A DNA stretch of 64,000 nucleotides from Pelagibacterium sp. 26DY04 (lineage in GTDB: Bacteria; Pseudomonadota; Alphaproteobacteria; Rhizobiales; Devosiaceae). The position numbers and the translations under genes were made by a program. The stretch spans positions 310,001 to 374,000 of the forward strand of contig NZ_CP101731.1 of NCBI RefSeq assembly GCF_031202305.1, given 5' to 3'. Of the stretch, positions 21,817-32,079 are shown one piece after another. The notes under the pieces are model-generated. The model was not told the DNA's origin. It did not search any database and saw only the letters and a program-made list of their open reading frames with translations. How positions within the stretch are numbered: the stretch's first letter is position 1; the number at the start of each line of letters is the position of its first letter.

Positions 21817-22790
21817 ACACGACCACACTTCTCGATGTACGCGGGCTCTCAAAGCGTTTCCCGGTTAAAGGTAAGCCGTTTTCGCGCGAAAAGCGCGTGG
21901 TTCATGCCGTCGACGATGTGAGCTTTGCCATCGGGCGCGGCGAAGTGGTGGGGCTGGTGGGCGAATCCGGTTCGGGCAAGACCACGATCGGCCGCACCAT
22001 CATGCGCCTCACCGATCCCAGCGAAGGCGAGATCGTCTACGAGGGCACCGACATTTCCCGCCTGCCGGCTAAGGATATGCTGGCCTTCCGGCGCAAGATT
22101 CAGATGGTATTCCAGGACCCCTTCGCCAGTCTCAACCCACGCCGAAAGGTTGGTGAGCTCATTGCCGAGGGCATGGAAATACACGGGATTGGTATGCGAA
22201 CCGAACGCGAGGCCGAAGTCCAGCGCTTGCTCGACCTTGTCGGGCTTCCGGCCGACGCGGCGCAGCGATATCCGCACGAATTTTCCGGCGGCCAGCGGCA
22301 GCGTATTGGCATCGCCCGGGCGCTCGCGGTTTCTCCCGGCTTTATCGTTGCCGACGAGCCAGTCTCGGCGCTCGACGTTTCTGTACAGGCCCAGGTGCTC
22401 AACCTGTTGCAGGACCTCAAGGAGCAATTGGGGCTCACAATCTTGTTCATCGCCCACGATCTGGCGGTCGTTGAGCATTTCTGCGATCGAGTGATCGTCA
22501 TGTATCTGGGCCGGATCATGGAGATCGCGCCCAGCCGATCGCTCTATGCTGCACCCAAGCACCCCTATACCGAAGCGCTGCTCTCGGCCGCTCCGGTTCC
22601 CGATCCCGACCGGCGCGGCGATCGCATAGTGCTCGACGGCGATATTCCCAGCCCCATCAACCCACCTTCGGGCTGTGTGCTCAGAACCCGCTGCCGCTAC
22701 GCACTGCCCCAATGCGCGCAGATCCGTCCCGAACTGCGCGAGGTCGCGCCGGGACATCTTAAAGCCTGTATCCGCGACGACATTCTCTAA
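21813..22790 (+). CDS. ABC transporter ATP-binding protein, DppF/OppF type
   Basis: The second ATPase of the importer, 325 residues. Walker A is [11 protein letters not shown], the signature is [15 protein letters not shown], and Walker B is [12 protein letters not shown]. The C-terminal tail again has clustered cysteines ([16 protein letters not shown]). The ATG at 21813 overlaps the stop of the DppD-type gene (ATGA), which indicates translational coupling. It forms the heterodimeric motor with the upstream ATPase. Confidence 0.93.
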
Positions 22791-22801
22791 GGACTGCCAA
22801 A

Positions 22802-23974
22802 TTGCCGATCATCAATTCGATTGCCGATATACATGAGGAGATCACCGCCTGGCGTCGCGATTTCCATGCGCATCCCGAACTGCTCTATGAGGTTCATCGC
22901 ACCGCTGGAAAAATTGCCGAGCTGCTCGAAAGCTTCGGCGTCGATGAAGTGGCGACAGGCATCGGTCGCACAGGAGTAGTCGGCGTCATCCACGGCCGCC
23001 CGGGCGGGCGGACCATCGGGCTACGGGCCGACATGGACGCATTGCCGATTACCGAAGCGACCGGGCTCGAGCATGCCAGCACCAATAAGGGACTGATGCA
23101 TGCCTGCGGTCATGACGGGCACAGCGCCATGTTGCTCGGCGCAGCCAAGCATCTGGCTCAGACGCGCAATTTTGATGGTACAGTGGCGGTGATCTTCCAG
23201 CCCGCCGAGGAAGGAGGAGCCGGCGGACTCGCCATGGCCGAAGACGGGCTGTTCGAGCGCTTCGGCATCGAGGCCGTCTACGGTATGCATAATCTGCCTG
23301 GCCTGCCCGAGGGAGCATTCGCAACATGTCCCGGCGCGATCATGGCCTCTGCCGATGAGTTCGAGATCGCGATCGTGGGAGAAGGCGGTCACGCAGCTTG
23401 GCCGCATCTGGCGGTCGATCCAGTATTGGTGGCGGGACATATGATCACCGCGCTGCAGGCGATCGTCGCCCGCAATATCGATCCGCTGTCTTCAGCCGTA
23501 TTGTCGATAACGCGGATGGAAGCAGGAAGCGCTTACAACGTGATCGCTTCCGAAGCTCGACTTTCGGGCACCGTCCGCACTCTCGATCCGGCTGGCCGCG
23601 ACCTTGTGGAAGAGAGAATGGGCGCCGTGGTCGAGAACATCGCCAAGGCATTTGGGGCTTCCGCGAAGCTCGATTTCCGGCGCGGATATCCGGTCACCGT
23701 CAACCATCCGGACCACATCCGCCTTGCCGGCGAAATCGCGTCGGAAATCGTGGGCGCTGACAAGGTCGATACGGCCATGACCCCCATGATGGGTGGAGAG
23801 GATTTTGCCTTCATGCTTGAACGCCGTCCGGGGGCTTATGTTTTCATCGGCAACGGCGAGACCAGTGGCCTTCATACCGACACCTACGATTTCAATGACG
23901 AGATCATTCCCGTGGGCGTAAGCTATATGGTGCGGCTCGCCGAGGTTGCCACGGCGTTAACAACATCCAAATAG
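22802..23974 (+). CDS. M20-family amidohydrolase (hippurate hydrolase-like)
   Basis: A zinc/manganese-dependent amidohydrolase of 390 residues in the M20D group (hippurate, indole-acetyl-amino-acid and N-acyl-amino-acid hydrolases). Metal ligands are visible in HACGHDGH, PAEEGGAGG and GMHNLPG, with a C-terminal histidine in LHTDTYDFND. The start is a TTG with AAGGA about eight bases upstream. As last gene of the operon it would hydrolyse the open-chain N-acyl or N-carbamoyl product made by HyuAB, or a conjugate brought in by the transporter. Confidence 0.9.
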   Translation: MPIINSIADIHEEITAWRRDFHAHPELLYEVHRTAGKIAELLESFGVDEVATGIGRTGVVGVIHGRPGGRTIGLRADMDALPITEATGLEHASTNKGLMHACGHDGHSAMLLGAAKHLAQTRNFDGTVAVIFQPAEEGGAGGLAMAEDGLFERFGIEAVYGMHNLPGLPEGAFATCPGAIMASADEFEIAIVGEGGHAAWPHLAVDPVLVAGHMITALQAIVARNIDPLSSAVLSITRMEAGSAYNVIASEARLSGTVRTLDPAGRDLVEERMGAVVENIAKAFGASAKLDFRRGYPVTVNHPDHIRLAGEIASEIVGADKVDTAMTPMMGGEDFAFMLERRPGAYVFIGNGETSGLHTDTYDFNDEIIPVGVSYMVRLAEVATALTTSK

Positions 23975-24086
23975 AGAACGGTCGCCTCGGCAAGCGCAAT
24001 TTCTCGCATTGGTTGGAATTATGACCCAGCCAGCAGTCAGTTTGTCACCCCTAAGCTGACCGGTTGCTGTCGACCCTATAAGAAAA

Positions 24087-24115
24087 GGGCGGCAGCGGTG
24101 ACCCCGCTGCCGCCC
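24087..24115 (-). terminator. terminator between the M20 gene and the sugar operon
   Basis: A perfect 12-bp stem (GGGCGGCAGCGG / CCGCTGCCGCCC) with a five-base loop is followed on the minus strand by TTTTCTTAT. It ends the minus-strand sugar operon and may also stop plus-strand transcription from the amidohydrolase gene. Confidence 0.8.
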
Positions 24116-24137
24116 GGCTTTCCGCAATTTTGCGAGG

Positions 24138-25724
24138 TCAGACCCCGCAGAGATTGACCTTGATGCCCAGTTGGGCAGCCAGCGCCGCCTTGGCGGCCAG
24201 CGCCTGGTCGGCTTCGGCGGCCGAACTGGCATAGGCCACCTGGATGTGGTTGGCCTTGTGCCGCGCCATCATCGCGTCGCGGTCGACGCCGGTGAGCACC
24301 GCATGCATGATCGGCCACACCCGGTCGGTCGATTCCGAGCGGCGGCGGGTTTCCTCCTCGGGAAGATCCACCGCCTGGCCACGGCCGATATCCATGTGCA
24401 GCGCATTGTCCATCACATAGATGCGGCTCCAGACCAGCTCGCCCGCCTTGGCCACTCCGCGCAGCGTGCCACCGCCGGCCGGGAAGAACATCGGGGGCTG
24501 GCGGAAGCTTTCCGATTTGTCCCAGCCGCCGTGGTGGGCCGGAGGTGCGGCGCCGGAAATTTCGAACACCCAGACGAAATCGTCGCGCGAGCCGGACCGG
24601 TCGATATCGCCCCAGCGCAGATCGTGAAGCGTGTTTTCCACCGGCTGGCCAAGCGCGCGGTGCACGCGGTTGGTGAGAACGCCATCGACGGCGGCGCATT
24701 CGTCCACTTCGTTGAAATGGACGATAGCCTCGCCCTGCCGGATCACGCTGCCATCGGCGCGTGTGACGTCGGGCCGGTCGTCATTGTTGAGAATGCCTTC
24801 GACAAGATCGGATGCCGGCAGTAGGTCCTTGAGGCCCTGCTGATACTGGATGCCGATGGCCTCGCAGCCAAAGTTATCCCCCATGCGAACCGCTGCGATA
24901 TACATGCGGCACTGCTCGATCACCTGAGCTTCCGTCAGCTCTGTCTTGTGGTCGGTGCCAAGGTGGAAGGTCATGCCCTTGTCGACCATCCACTGATAGA
25001 CGGCGCGGCCCTCCTCCTCGGGCACCTGGGTGGTGGCGTAGTAGAGTGCCGATTGGGACAGCCGCTCCTTGTAAAAGCCCATGGGCATCAGGAGCTCGTC
25101 GGGGATGATGGCATTGTACATGCCCATGCACCCCTCGTCGAAAACGCCAAGGATCACCTTGTTGTGGCGGATATCGGCGGCGATCGATGCGGCCAGTTCG
25201 CGCTCCTTTTCGCCCACCGAAGCGGGATCGAAGGGGCGGACATGGGTGATTTCATGCTCGATTTTGCCGGTTTCGAGCCAGGTCTTCAAACCGGACAGGA
25301 AGAATTCGTCGTCGAAATTCTCGCTCCAGAGCGAGGAGTACTCGACACCGGCCTTGGTGAGCGAGCCGTTGAGGTTCAGGAGCCCCACCAGGCCCGGCCA
25401 CTGGCCGGCCCAGTTGGCGACGGTGAGGATCGGGCCCTTGTGGCTGACGAGGCCTGCCAGAACGTGGTGGGAATACTGCCACACCGCCTCTGCCACGATC
25501 ACCGGCGCGTTGGGATCCATCCTGGCGAAAATATCCATGCCCTCGCGCTGGGACGAGATGAAGCCATGGCCTTCGGGCTTGATGGGATGGGCGCGCTCGA
25601 TTTCGAAGCCCAGTGCTTTGACCGCCTCGAAAATGCGCTCTTCCATGGCCTTCTGGGCGGGCCAGCAATTGGTGTTGGCGCTTTCGCGCAGATCGCCGCT
25701 GGCGACGAGTTGGATCTTGGTCAT
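24138..25724 (-). CDS. L-fucose/L-arabinose isomerase-family protein
   Basis: An aldose-ketose isomerase-like protein of 528 residues, related to the L-fucose isomerase/L-arabinose isomerase superfamily. Classical FucI is nearer 590 residues, so this is a shorter branch. Seen in the sequence are a substrate-region-like [46 protein letters not shown] in the middle, and a C-terminal [10 protein letters not shown] segment. AAGGAGATC precedes the ATG. It is the last gene of the tctCBA operon, so its sugar is likely the same compound family that the FGGY kinase upstream phosphorylates. The substrate is unknown. Confidence 0.75.
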   Translation of the reverse strand: MTKIQLVASGDLRESANTNCWPAQKAMEERIFEAVKALGFEIERAHPIKPEGHGFISSQREGMDIFARMDPNAPVIVAEAVWQYSHHVLAGLVSHKGPILTVANWAGQWPGLVGLLNLNGSLTKAGVEYSSLWSENFDDEFFLSGLKTWLETGKIEHEITHVRPFDPASVGEKERELAASIAADIRHNKVILGVFDEGCMGMYNAIIPDELLMPMGFYKERLSQSALYYATTQVPEEEGRAVYQWMVDKGMTFHLGTDHKTELTEAQVIEQCRMYIAAVRMGDNFGCEAIGIQYQQGLKDLLPASDLVEGILNNDDRPDVTRADGSVIRQGEAIVHFNEVDECAAVDGVLTNRVHRALGQPVENTLHDLRWGDIDRSGSRDDFVWVFEISGAAPPAHHGGWDKSESFRQPPMFFPAGGGTLRGVAKAGELVWSRIYVMDNALHMDIGRGQAVDLPEEETRRRSESTDRVWPIMHAVLTGVDRDAMMARHKANHIQVAYASSAAEADQALAAKAALAAQLGIKVNLCGV

Positions 25725-25743
25725 GATCCCTGATCTCCTTGGG

Positions 25744-27375
25744 TTATTCGGTTTCGGCCGCGCTCATGATGTCGCGATAGGCGGCGTAATCGTCCTGCAT
25801 CCTTCGGAACACCGCGTATTTGGCGTCATGATAGGCGGCGATTTCTCCGCTGCGCGGTTCGATGGTCTTTGCCGCTCCGCTCATGGTGCCCATCGCCGCC
25901 GTGATGTCGGAATAGGCGCCCGCCGCAGCGGCCGCGATCATCGCCGAACCCAAAAGCACGGGCTCGGTCTGGTCGGGCACCACCACCTTGCAGCCGGTGG
26001 CGTCGGCATGCTCGCGCAGATAGAGCCGGTTGCGGGCCAGCCCGCCGCTCACCACCAGCGTGTCGATCACCACCCCGTTGGCGCTCAGCGCCTCGATGAT
26101 GTGGCGCGTGCCATAGGCAAGGGCCTGCTGGGTCGCCAGATAGTCGAGCGCCAGATCGTCGATGCCGCTCTCGAGCGTGAGGCCGACTATCGCTCCCTTG
26201 CGCCAGGGTTCGGCCAGCGGAGAGCGGTTGCCGTGGAAATCAGGCTGCACATGCCGATTGCGGGTGAGGAAGGCACTTTCCTCGCTCATGGTTTCCAGAT
26301 GCGCATCGAGCGCTTCTGCCAGTCGTCTGCCCTCGGCCTTTTCGATCAACTGGGCCGCGGCCGAATGGCGGGCGATCACTGCGTCGAGCAATGCCCCGGC
26401 CGCGGATTGGCCGCCCTCATTGGCCCACAAGCCGTCGAGCAGCACCGAATAATAGGGGCCCCAGACACCGGGGACGAATTTGGGCTCCCGCGTCAGGGAG
26501 ATGTGGCAGGTGGAGGTGCCGGCGATCACCGCGAGCCGCCCTTCGATCTCGCCATTGCCCTCGCTATCGGCAACGCCGAGCGTACCCAGCGCGCCGGAAT
26601 AGGCATCGATCAGGCCGGTCGAAACGGCAATGCCCGGAACCAGCCCCAATTCGCCCGCAGCCTGCTCGGTCAGCCCGCCCGCGCGGACGCCGGCTGCCGC
26701 AAAGGCGGTGCCGATAGCGTCAAACCCGTCATCGACGAGATCCTCGAGCCCGATCGAAGACAGGAACCCCTTGTCCCAACCCTCCCCATGCAGGCCACGA
26801 TGACCCAGATAGGTCCACTTGCAGACCGGCGAGCAGAGCGAACGCATCGTCGCGCCGGTGGCGCGGTAGACCAGCCAGTCGGGAAGGTCCCAGAGCTTTT
26901 TTGCCGCCTGCCAGCTTTGCGGCAGCTCGCGCTTGAGCCAGACCAGCTTGGGCAGCTCCATTTCGGGGGACATCACGCCCCCGATATGGTCGAGTACACC
27001 CGCGCCGGTCGCGGTGATCGCTTCGGCATCGCCGATCGCCCGGTGATCCATCCAGAGGATCACATCCTGGTCGGCAGCGCCGTCCGGGCTCACCGAAACC
27101 GGACCATCGCCCTCTCCGGCAACCACCAGCGAGCAGGTGGCGTCAAACCCCAATCCTCCGACCGATTCCGGGCTGACGCCTGCAGCCTTTACAGCCTCGC
27201 GAACCGATCTGGCCACCGCCTGCCAAATTTCGGCGGACCGCTGCTGGGCGAAATCGGGTGCGGGGCGAAACGTTTCGATGGGGCAGGCGGACGATCCCAA
27301 AAGCTTACCCTGCCGGTCGAACACACCGGCACGCGCGCTTCCCGTCCCCACGTCGATGCCTATGAAATGATCCAA
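25744..27375 (-). CDS. FGGY-family carbohydrate kinase (ribulokinase-like)
   Basis: A sugar kinase of about 543 residues. The N-terminal FGGY domain has [16 protein letters not shown] (phosphate loop) and [13 protein letters not shown]. The C-terminal domain has [24 protein letters not shown] and VVSGGLARN. The FDATCSLV and FHGNRSPL blocks are typical of the D-ribulokinase-like FGGY subgroup, and the kinase at 49061-50620 shares them. The open frame extends to 27417; GGAG eight bases before a TTG at 27375 favours that start. With the isomerase it would make a ketose phosphate for one of the aldolases. Confidence 0.85.
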   Translation of the reverse strand: MDHFIGIDVGTGSARAGVFDRQGKLLGSSACPIETFRPAPDFAQQRSAEIWQAVARSVREAVKAAGVSPESVGGLGFDATCSLVVAGEGDGPVSVSPDGAADQDVILWMDHRAIGDAEAITATGAGVLDHIGGVMSPEMELPKLVWLKRELPQSWQAAKKLWDLPDWLVYRATGATMRSLCSPVCKWTYLGHRGLHGEGWDKGFLSSIGLEDLVDDGFDAIGTAFAAAGVRAGGLTEQAAGELGLVPGIAVSTGLIDAYSGALGTLGVADSEGNGEIEGRLAVIAGTSTCHISLTREPKFVPGVWGPYYSVLLDGLWANEGGQSAAGALLDAVIARHSAAAQLIEKAEGRRLAEALDAHLETMSEESAFLTRNRHVQPDFHGNRSPLAEPWRKGAIVGLTLESGIDDLALDYLATQQALAYGTRHIIEALSANGVVIDTLVVSGGLARNRLYLREHADATGCKVVVPDQTEPVLLGSAMIAAAAAGAYSDITAAMGTMSGAAKTIEPRSGEIAAYHDAKYAVFRRMQDDYAAYRDIMSAAETE

Positions 27376-27420
27376 GATCCGCACTCCATGCTGGCGCCGC
27401 GAAGGCGCGAAATTCAAACT

Positions 27421-28347
27421 CTATGCTGCAATCACCGGCGTGGTCGTCCGCGCCATCAACTCTTCGACGGCAGCACGGCCGGGCGCGCCCAGCCTTCCGC
27501 CGAAAACCGTGCAGCTTATGGCGGCTGCCGTATTGGCAAAAGAGGCCGCATCCGCAATCGATTGCCCCTCGGCCAAAGCCAGCGTGAAGGCGCCGTGGAA
27601 GACGTCCCCCGCCGCCAGCGTATCGACGGCTTCGACCTCTGGCGCACGCCGCTGGAACACCCTGCCGCCCTCGGCCCAGAAACAGCCCTGTTCGCCACCG
27701 GTAACGGCAATGAAGGCATCGAAGCTCTGCGTCAGCGCCCTGACGGCCTCAACAATCGTCTCACATCCGGAAACCGCGAGCGCCGCGGGCTCGGAAAACA
27801 CCACATGGGTGGCGCGCCGCGCCAGCTCCACGATGGTTTGCGACGGTCCCACATCGGCGTCGAGCAGGGCAATCTTGCCCGCCGCCTTGGCGATATCGAG
27901 CACCCGCGCCGCGCCTTCCGGCCAGCGGATATCGACCTGCACGGCATCGGCAGCGGCAATGGCTTCGGCATCGATCCAATCGGGATCGGCCCCCAGTGCC
28001 GGATCGTAATAGGGGACGATCAACCGTTCGCCCCGCTGGTCTACGATCACCGCGCTCAGCGGCGTCGCCACGCCTTCAAAGCGCCGCACCTGGCGGCAAT
28101 CGACCCCTTCGGCCTCGACCTCCGCGAGAAAGCGGTCCCCCATCATGTCGTCGCCGATCCGCGTGATCAGCGCGCATCGCCCGCCAAGCCTCGCGGCCGC
28201 GGTTGCGGCGCTGGTCGCCATGCCATGGGCGACCTGAGCCAGGGCGGTGGGCAGCACCTTGCCAGGCCCGGGCGGAAGCGCTTCGACCTTGAAGATCAGG
28301 TCGACGGTTGCCGCTCCGGCAAAGACGATACGGGGAGGAAGGGACAT
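27421..28347 (-). CDS. PfkB-family sugar kinase, YihV-like
   Basis: A ribokinase/PfkB-fold kinase of 308 residues. The first PfkB pattern (GMATSAATAAARLGG) is followed by ITRIGDDMMGDRFLAEVEAEGV. The catalytic-base motif is DTLAAGDVFHGAF, where the usual DTxGAGD has become DTLAAGD. Blocks such as DQRGERLIVPYYDP, DIRWPEGA and the FSEP segment recall E. coli YihV (sulfofructose kinase) from memory of that sequence. The rest of the sulfoglycolysis set is absent, so I do not claim that substrate. It overlaps neither neighbour and is translated within the operon. Confidence 0.82.
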   Translation of the reverse strand: MSLPPRIVFAGAATVDLIFKVEALPPGPGKVLPTALAQVAHGMATSAATAAARLGGRCALITRIGDDMMGDRFLAEVEAEGVDCRQVRRFEGVATPLSAVIVDQRGERLIVPYYDPALGADPDWIDAEAIAAADAVQVDIRWPEGAARVLDIAKAAGKIALLDADVGPSQTIVELARRATHVVFSEPAALAVSGCETIVEAVRALTQSFDAFIAVTGGEQGCFWAEGGRVFQRRAPEVEAVDTLAAGDVFHGAFTLALAEGQSIADAASFANTAAAISCTVFGGRLGAPGRAAVEELMARTTTPVIAA

Positions 28348-28353
28348 CTGGCG

Positions 28354-29145
28354 TTAGATCGAAGCGATATCGGCTTTCGGGATATCGGCAACCGCCTCGC
28401 CCCGCAACGCTCGTGCCGCATCCGACGCTGCCTTGAAAAGCAGTCCGGCATCGCTGGCCGAAATGGTGAAATTGCACCCTTGATCGCGCCAGTAGTGAGC
28501 CTGCTCGGCGCCGGTGCAGTCGATGCCCACGATCTTTCCGGCCCGATTACAGCGCTTGACGATATCGATGATCGTCGCACGCAGCTTGTCGGACGCCGTG
28601 TAGTGCACCCGGCTCAGACCAAGGCTGAGCGAGAGATCGTTGGGGCCGATATAGATGGCATCGACGCCTTCGACGGCGAGGATGTCATCGAGATTGGCCA
28701 GGCCGTCGGCGGTTTCGATCATCACCACGCAGACCGAGCGCCCATCACCTTCATCGTGCTCGACAAGCCTGCCGCGCGGCACGCTCCAGATCGGTCCCCA
28801 GCTCCGGGTGCCTGCCGGTGCGTAGCGGCAGGCATCGGCCGCGCTCTTGGCCTCCTGGGCGGTGTTGACCATCGGCACGATGACGGCTTCGGCACCCAGA
28901 TCGAGCGCCCGCATGATGTAGTCGGGCGTATTCCACGGCACGCGGACCATGCTGGCCGCCCCGGTCTTGTCGAGCGCATCGATCATCACATTCAGCGACC
29001 CGAAAGTGTTGAAGCTGTGCTGCATGTCGAGCGCGATGAAATCGAACCCGGCCTGTCCCAGGATCTGGACGAGAGAAGGGTGATCGAGGCCGCACCATGT
29101 GCCGTGGAGAACATCGCCGCTGGCCAGACGTTGCTTGAGGGTCAT
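28354..29145 (-). CDS. HpcH/HpaI-family aldolase
   Basis: A class II, metal-dependent pyruvate aldolase of 263 residues. It resembles 2-keto-3-deoxy-L-rhamnonate, 2-keto-3-deoxy-glucarate and 4-hydroxy-2-oxo-heptanedioate aldolases. Key residues are in place: DMQHSFN (His about 45), MVRVPWN (Arg about 70), MIETADGL (metal Glu) and IGPNDLSLSLG (metal Asp). The start codon directly abuts the stop of the DapA-family gene. It would split a 2-keto-3-deoxy acid into pyruvate and an aldehyde. Confidence 0.9.
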   Translation of the reverse strand: MTLKQRLASGDVLHGTWCGLDHPSLVQILGQAGFDFIALDMQHSFNTFGSLNVMIDALDKTGAASMVRVPWNTPDYIMRALDLGAEAVIVPMVNTAQEAKSAADACRYAPAGTRSWGPIWSVPRGRLVEHDEGDGRSVCVVMIETADGLANLDDILAVEGVDAIYIGPNDLSLSLGLSRVHYTASDKLRATIIDIVKRCNRAGKIVGIDCTGAEQAHYWRDQGCNFTISASDAGLLFKAASDAARALRGEAVADIPKADIASI

Positions 29146-30027
29146 TTAGCACACCGTTCCATATTTGGCGTGAAGTGCATCGAGTTCGGCATCGGCCTTG
29201 GCATCGGGCGCGCCAATCGCCATGCGGGCGCGGCCCGCGGCAATCCCCTGCCGGCGCAGGCCGGCCTTGAGCCGTTCGATGTCGCCGAGCAGTCCGTCGA
29301 CGACTGCGTTGATATCGCCCTGCAACTTCTCGCGTTCGGCTGTGTTGCCGCTGGCGATGGCATCGGCCATGGCAACGAAGGGCTCGGGATAGACCGAGGC
29401 GATGCCGGAAATCACGCCCTGGGCGCCAACATCGGTGAGCCGGCCGATCTCGCGGTCCGATCCGGTGAAGACCAGGAAGTCATCGGGCAGCACGGCGCGG
29501 AACTTGCCGACCGTCTCGAGGCTTTCGCCGCTGATCTTGACACCGATGATGTTGGGCAGCTTGGCGATTTCAGCCATCAGCTCAGGCGAAACCGTGATGC
29601 CCGTCCGGTCCTTGAAAATATAGACGAAGACACCGAGCCCGTCCGAATGAGCCGAAACCCTGGTGTAGAAATCGAGCAGCGCAGCATCGGTGGACGGCAG
29701 GAAATAGGGCGTAATGACCGCGATTTCCTTGGCGCCTTCCTCTCGGGTCTGCGCGATCAGCCTTTCCACCTGATGCAGGCTCGGCGCGCCGACATGGACC
29801 ACCACGCGCTTGTTGGCCAGCATATCGAGGCTGAGCCGGGTCAACGTCCGGCGTTCGTCATCGCTGAGCGAGGGAAATTCGCCGGTCGTGCCCAGAACAA
29901 AGGCGCCATCGACACCCGAGGCGGCGCATTTTTTAAGGATCGCCGTATTGCCCTCGATCGAAAGCGAGCCATCCTCGGCAAAGGCAACCGGTATCGCCGT
30001 CAGGATGATGGGTTTGGAGGTAGTCAT
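29146..30027 (-). CDS. DapA-family (dihydrodipicolinate synthase/NAL) aldolase
   Basis: A class I Schiff-base aldolase or dehydratase of 293 residues. Family motifs are GTTGEFPSLSDDER, a tyrosine loop VYIFKDRTG and the lysine in GVKISGES (about residue 165). In biosynthetic DapA the tyrosine loop reads YNxPxRT; here the Asn and Pro are replaced, so the substrate differs from aspartate semialdehyde. Family members in sugar-acid operons act on 2-keto-3-deoxy sugar acids. It is preceded by TctA and followed without gap by the HpcH/HpaI aldolase. Confidence 0.88.
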   Translation of the reverse strand: MTTSKPIILTAIPVAFAEDGSLSIEGNTAILKKCAASGVDGAFVLGTTGEFPSLSDDERRTLTRLSLDMLANKRVVVHVGAPSLHQVERLIAQTREEGAKEIAVITPYFLPSTDAALLDFYTRVSAHSDGLGVFVYIFKDRTGITVSPELMAEIAKLPNIIGVKISGESLETVGKFRAVLPDDFLVFTGSDREIGRLTDVGAQGVISGIASVYPEPFVAMADAIASGNTAEREKLQGDINAVVDGLLGDIERLKAGLRRQGIAAGRARMAIGAPDAKADAELDALHAKYGTVC

Positions 30028-30042
30028 TTAAAAGACAGGTCC

Positions 30043-31545
30043 TTACTCGGAAATGCTTGTGGAAAGGCGCCGCTCGCGGCGGCGCTTGAGGATGGGTGCG
30101 GCAAGCCCGCCAATAACGGCGATGGCGGCCAGAACGAGCAGCGTCGCCGAAATCGGCTTGTCGATCAGCCCTGTCGGCCCATCGATCAGCAGCGAGCGGC
30201 GCAGATTGGATTCGGCAAGCGGACCCAGGATCAGGCCCAGAACGATCGGACCGGCCGGAATGCTCGAGCGTTTGAGGATCAGCCCGATGACGCCGAAGAT
30301 CAGCATCAGGACGACGGTGAAGATGTTGTTGGTGGTGGCATAGGTGCCGACCAGACAGAACACCAGAACCGTCGTCCAGATATAGGGCAGTGGCAGGTCG
30401 AGAAGCTTGACCATGGCCGGCATGCGCACAAGGTTGATGGCGAGCGTCAGGATGGTGGCGAACACCATGATGGTCGCGATGGTGATCACCAGGCTCGGTT
30501 CGTTGACGAACAGGCTCGGACCGGGCTGGATGCCCCAGACGATCATCGAGCCGATCATCACCGCCATTACCGAGTCGCCGGGAATACCCAGCGCCATAGT
30601 GGTGGTGAGCGAGCCGCCCAGCGTGGCGCTCGAGGCGGTGTCGGCTGCCGCAACACCTTCCACCGAGCCCTTGCCGAACTGCTCCTTGTTCCTGGAAACC
30701 GAACGCGCGCGGTCCCAGCCCAGGAGCCCGGCAATGTCGCCGCCCGCACCGGGAATGACGCCGACGATCAGACCCACAAGCCCGCCGATGCCGGTGGGCT
30801 TTGCGATCTGCTTATATTCGTCCCTGGTGGGCCACCAGCGTCCAAGCGCTGAGATCGGCTTGACGTCGTGCTTGCGATGGGTGAGCAATTGGTCGAGCAG
30901 CTCGGCGATGCCGAACAGGCCGATGATCACCGCGATGAAGTCGATGCCGCCGTTGAGATCGCGAATGCCGAATGTGAAGCGCGCATCGCCCGTGATCGGA
31001 TCACGGCCGATGGTGGCGATGAACAGGCCGATGGCGCCGGCCAGAAGGCCTTTGGCCAGCGATTTCGATGCGATCGAAATCATGATGGTCATGGCCAGGA
31101 TCACGACCGCGAACATCTCGCTCGGGCCGAACCGCAGAGCAAGCTGAGCCAGAGGCACGGCGGCAAAGGAAAACATCACCATGCTGGCGACGATACCGAC
31201 TGCGGAGACCAGCGCGGAAACGATCAGCGCCAGACCGGCCCGACCGTCCCTGGCCATGGGGTAGCCATCGAAAGTGGTCGCGATCGAAGCCGGCGTGCCG
31301 GGAGTGTTGATCAGGATCGAGGGAATGCGATCGCCGAAATTGGCCGCGACATAGATGGTCAGCAGCACGGCGAGGCCGGCGACGGGGTCGAGGGTGAGCG
31401 TGAAGGTGCTGGCAAGGGCGACGGCCATCGTCGCGGTGAGGCCGGGAAACATGCCCACGAGCATTCCCACCAGCATGCCGGCGCCCATGCACAAGAGCAC
31501 CGTGGGCTCCAGTACGGCCATCAGGCCGTCAACGAAGGCGGTCAT
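30043..31545 (-). CDS. tctA: tripartite tricarboxylate transporter permease TctA
   Basis: The large membrane subunit (500 residues, about 12 helices) of a TTT importer. The conserved block GMLVGMFPGLTATMAVAL near residues 25-45 and the second copy-like segment VGLIVGVIPGAGGDIAGLLGWDRAR near 275 are both present, as is IPSILINTPGTPASIATTFDGYPMA. The longer frame begins inside tctB; the ATG at 31545 overlaps the tctB stop by four bases. TTT systems import carboxylated compounds, so a sugar acid or hydroxy acid is the likely cargo. Confidence 0.95.
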   Translation of the reverse strand: MTAFVDGLMAVLEPTVLLCMGAGMLVGMLVGMFPGLTATMAVALASTFTLTLDPVAGLAVLLTIYVAANFGDRIPSILINTPGTPASIATTFDGYPMARDGRAGLALIVSALVSAVGIVASMVMFSFAAVPLAQLALRFGPSEMFAVVILAMTIMISIASKSLAKGLLAGAIGLFIATIGRDPITGDARFTFGIRDLNGGIDFIAVIIGLFGIAELLDQLLTHRKHDVKPISALGRWWPTRDEYKQIAKPTGIGGLVGLIVGVIPGAGGDIAGLLGWDRARSVSRNKEQFGKGSVEGVAAADTASSATLGGSLTTTMALGIPGDSVMAVMIGSMIVWGIQPGPSLFVNEPSLVITIATIMVFATILTLAINLVRMPAMVKLLDLPLPYIWTTVLVFCLVGTYATTNNIFTVVLMLIFGVIGLILKRSSIPAGPIVLGLILGPLAESNLRRSLLIDGPTGLIDKPISATLLVLAAIAVIGGLAAPILKRRRERRLSTSISE

Positions 31546-32075
31546 AGCGGAATCCGCAGCAGGTAGTGGAACAGACCGTAGATGAAGGCGGTGGTCAGAA
31601 CCGGATAGAGAACAAGGGCGATCGGGTTGCGATTGCCGAATACCCAGAGGAGGGCGAAGAGATAGATCGGCGTTGGCACCAGAAAACCAATCTGCCACCA
31701 GGCAAAGACATAGAGCGAGCTCAGCCCGAGCGCGACGAGCATGCGCACCCAGCCGTCCTTTTGAGACCCCTCAAGATCTTCGCGCTGCGCAACAGGCATG
31801 AAAAGCGCGGTGCCAAGAATGATGGCCGAAAGAACCGCCGCGCTCGAAGAGAGCACCGTCGGCCACCATTTGGCATCGATTCCGCCACCGCCCATGCGCA
31901 GATCGATGCTGCGCGAGAGATAGATGGCCAGGACCGAAAGCGCGAGCGCTATGGCGCCGATGGCGATTTCCATGCGGCGCGATGGTGCCGCTGCGAATTC
32001 GTAATCCGAGATGGCATCGTCCGGCGGCACTTGCGCGCCGCCGGACGTTTCCCGGAGCTTGCTCCGATCGGTCAT
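31542..32075 (-). CDS. tctB: tripartite tricarboxylate transporter subunit TctB
   Basis: The small membrane subunit, 177 residues with four predicted helices. After a polar N-terminus, helix 1 leads into SIDLRMGGGGIDAKWWPTVLS, and the last two helices end at LLRIPL. TctB is poorly conserved. Position between tctC and tctA and the helix pattern make the call. Its stop overlaps the tctA start. Confidence 0.88.
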   Translation of the reverse strand: MTDRSKLRETSGGAQVPPDDAISDYEFAAAPSRRMEIAIGAIALALSVLAIYLSRSIDLRMGGGGIDAKWWPTVLSSSAAVLSAIILGTALFMPVAQREDLEGSQKDGWVRMLVALGLSSLYVFAWWQIGFLVPTPIYLFALLWVFGNRNPIALVLYPVLTTAFIYGLFHYLLRIPL

Positions 32076-32079
32076 TTGT

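Noticed and set aside
27421-28347. Claiming a complete sulfoglycolysis operon from the YihV-like kinase
   Set aside because: The glycosidase, a YihS-type isomerase and a YihT-type aldolase are missing, and the resemblance is from memory only.
25081-30852. A 1923-codon open frame on the plus strand, antisense to the sugar operon
   Set aside because: It mirrors six minus-strand genes with clear family motifs. Its translation is low-complexity and matches nothing; high-GC third positions keep the opposite frame free of stops.
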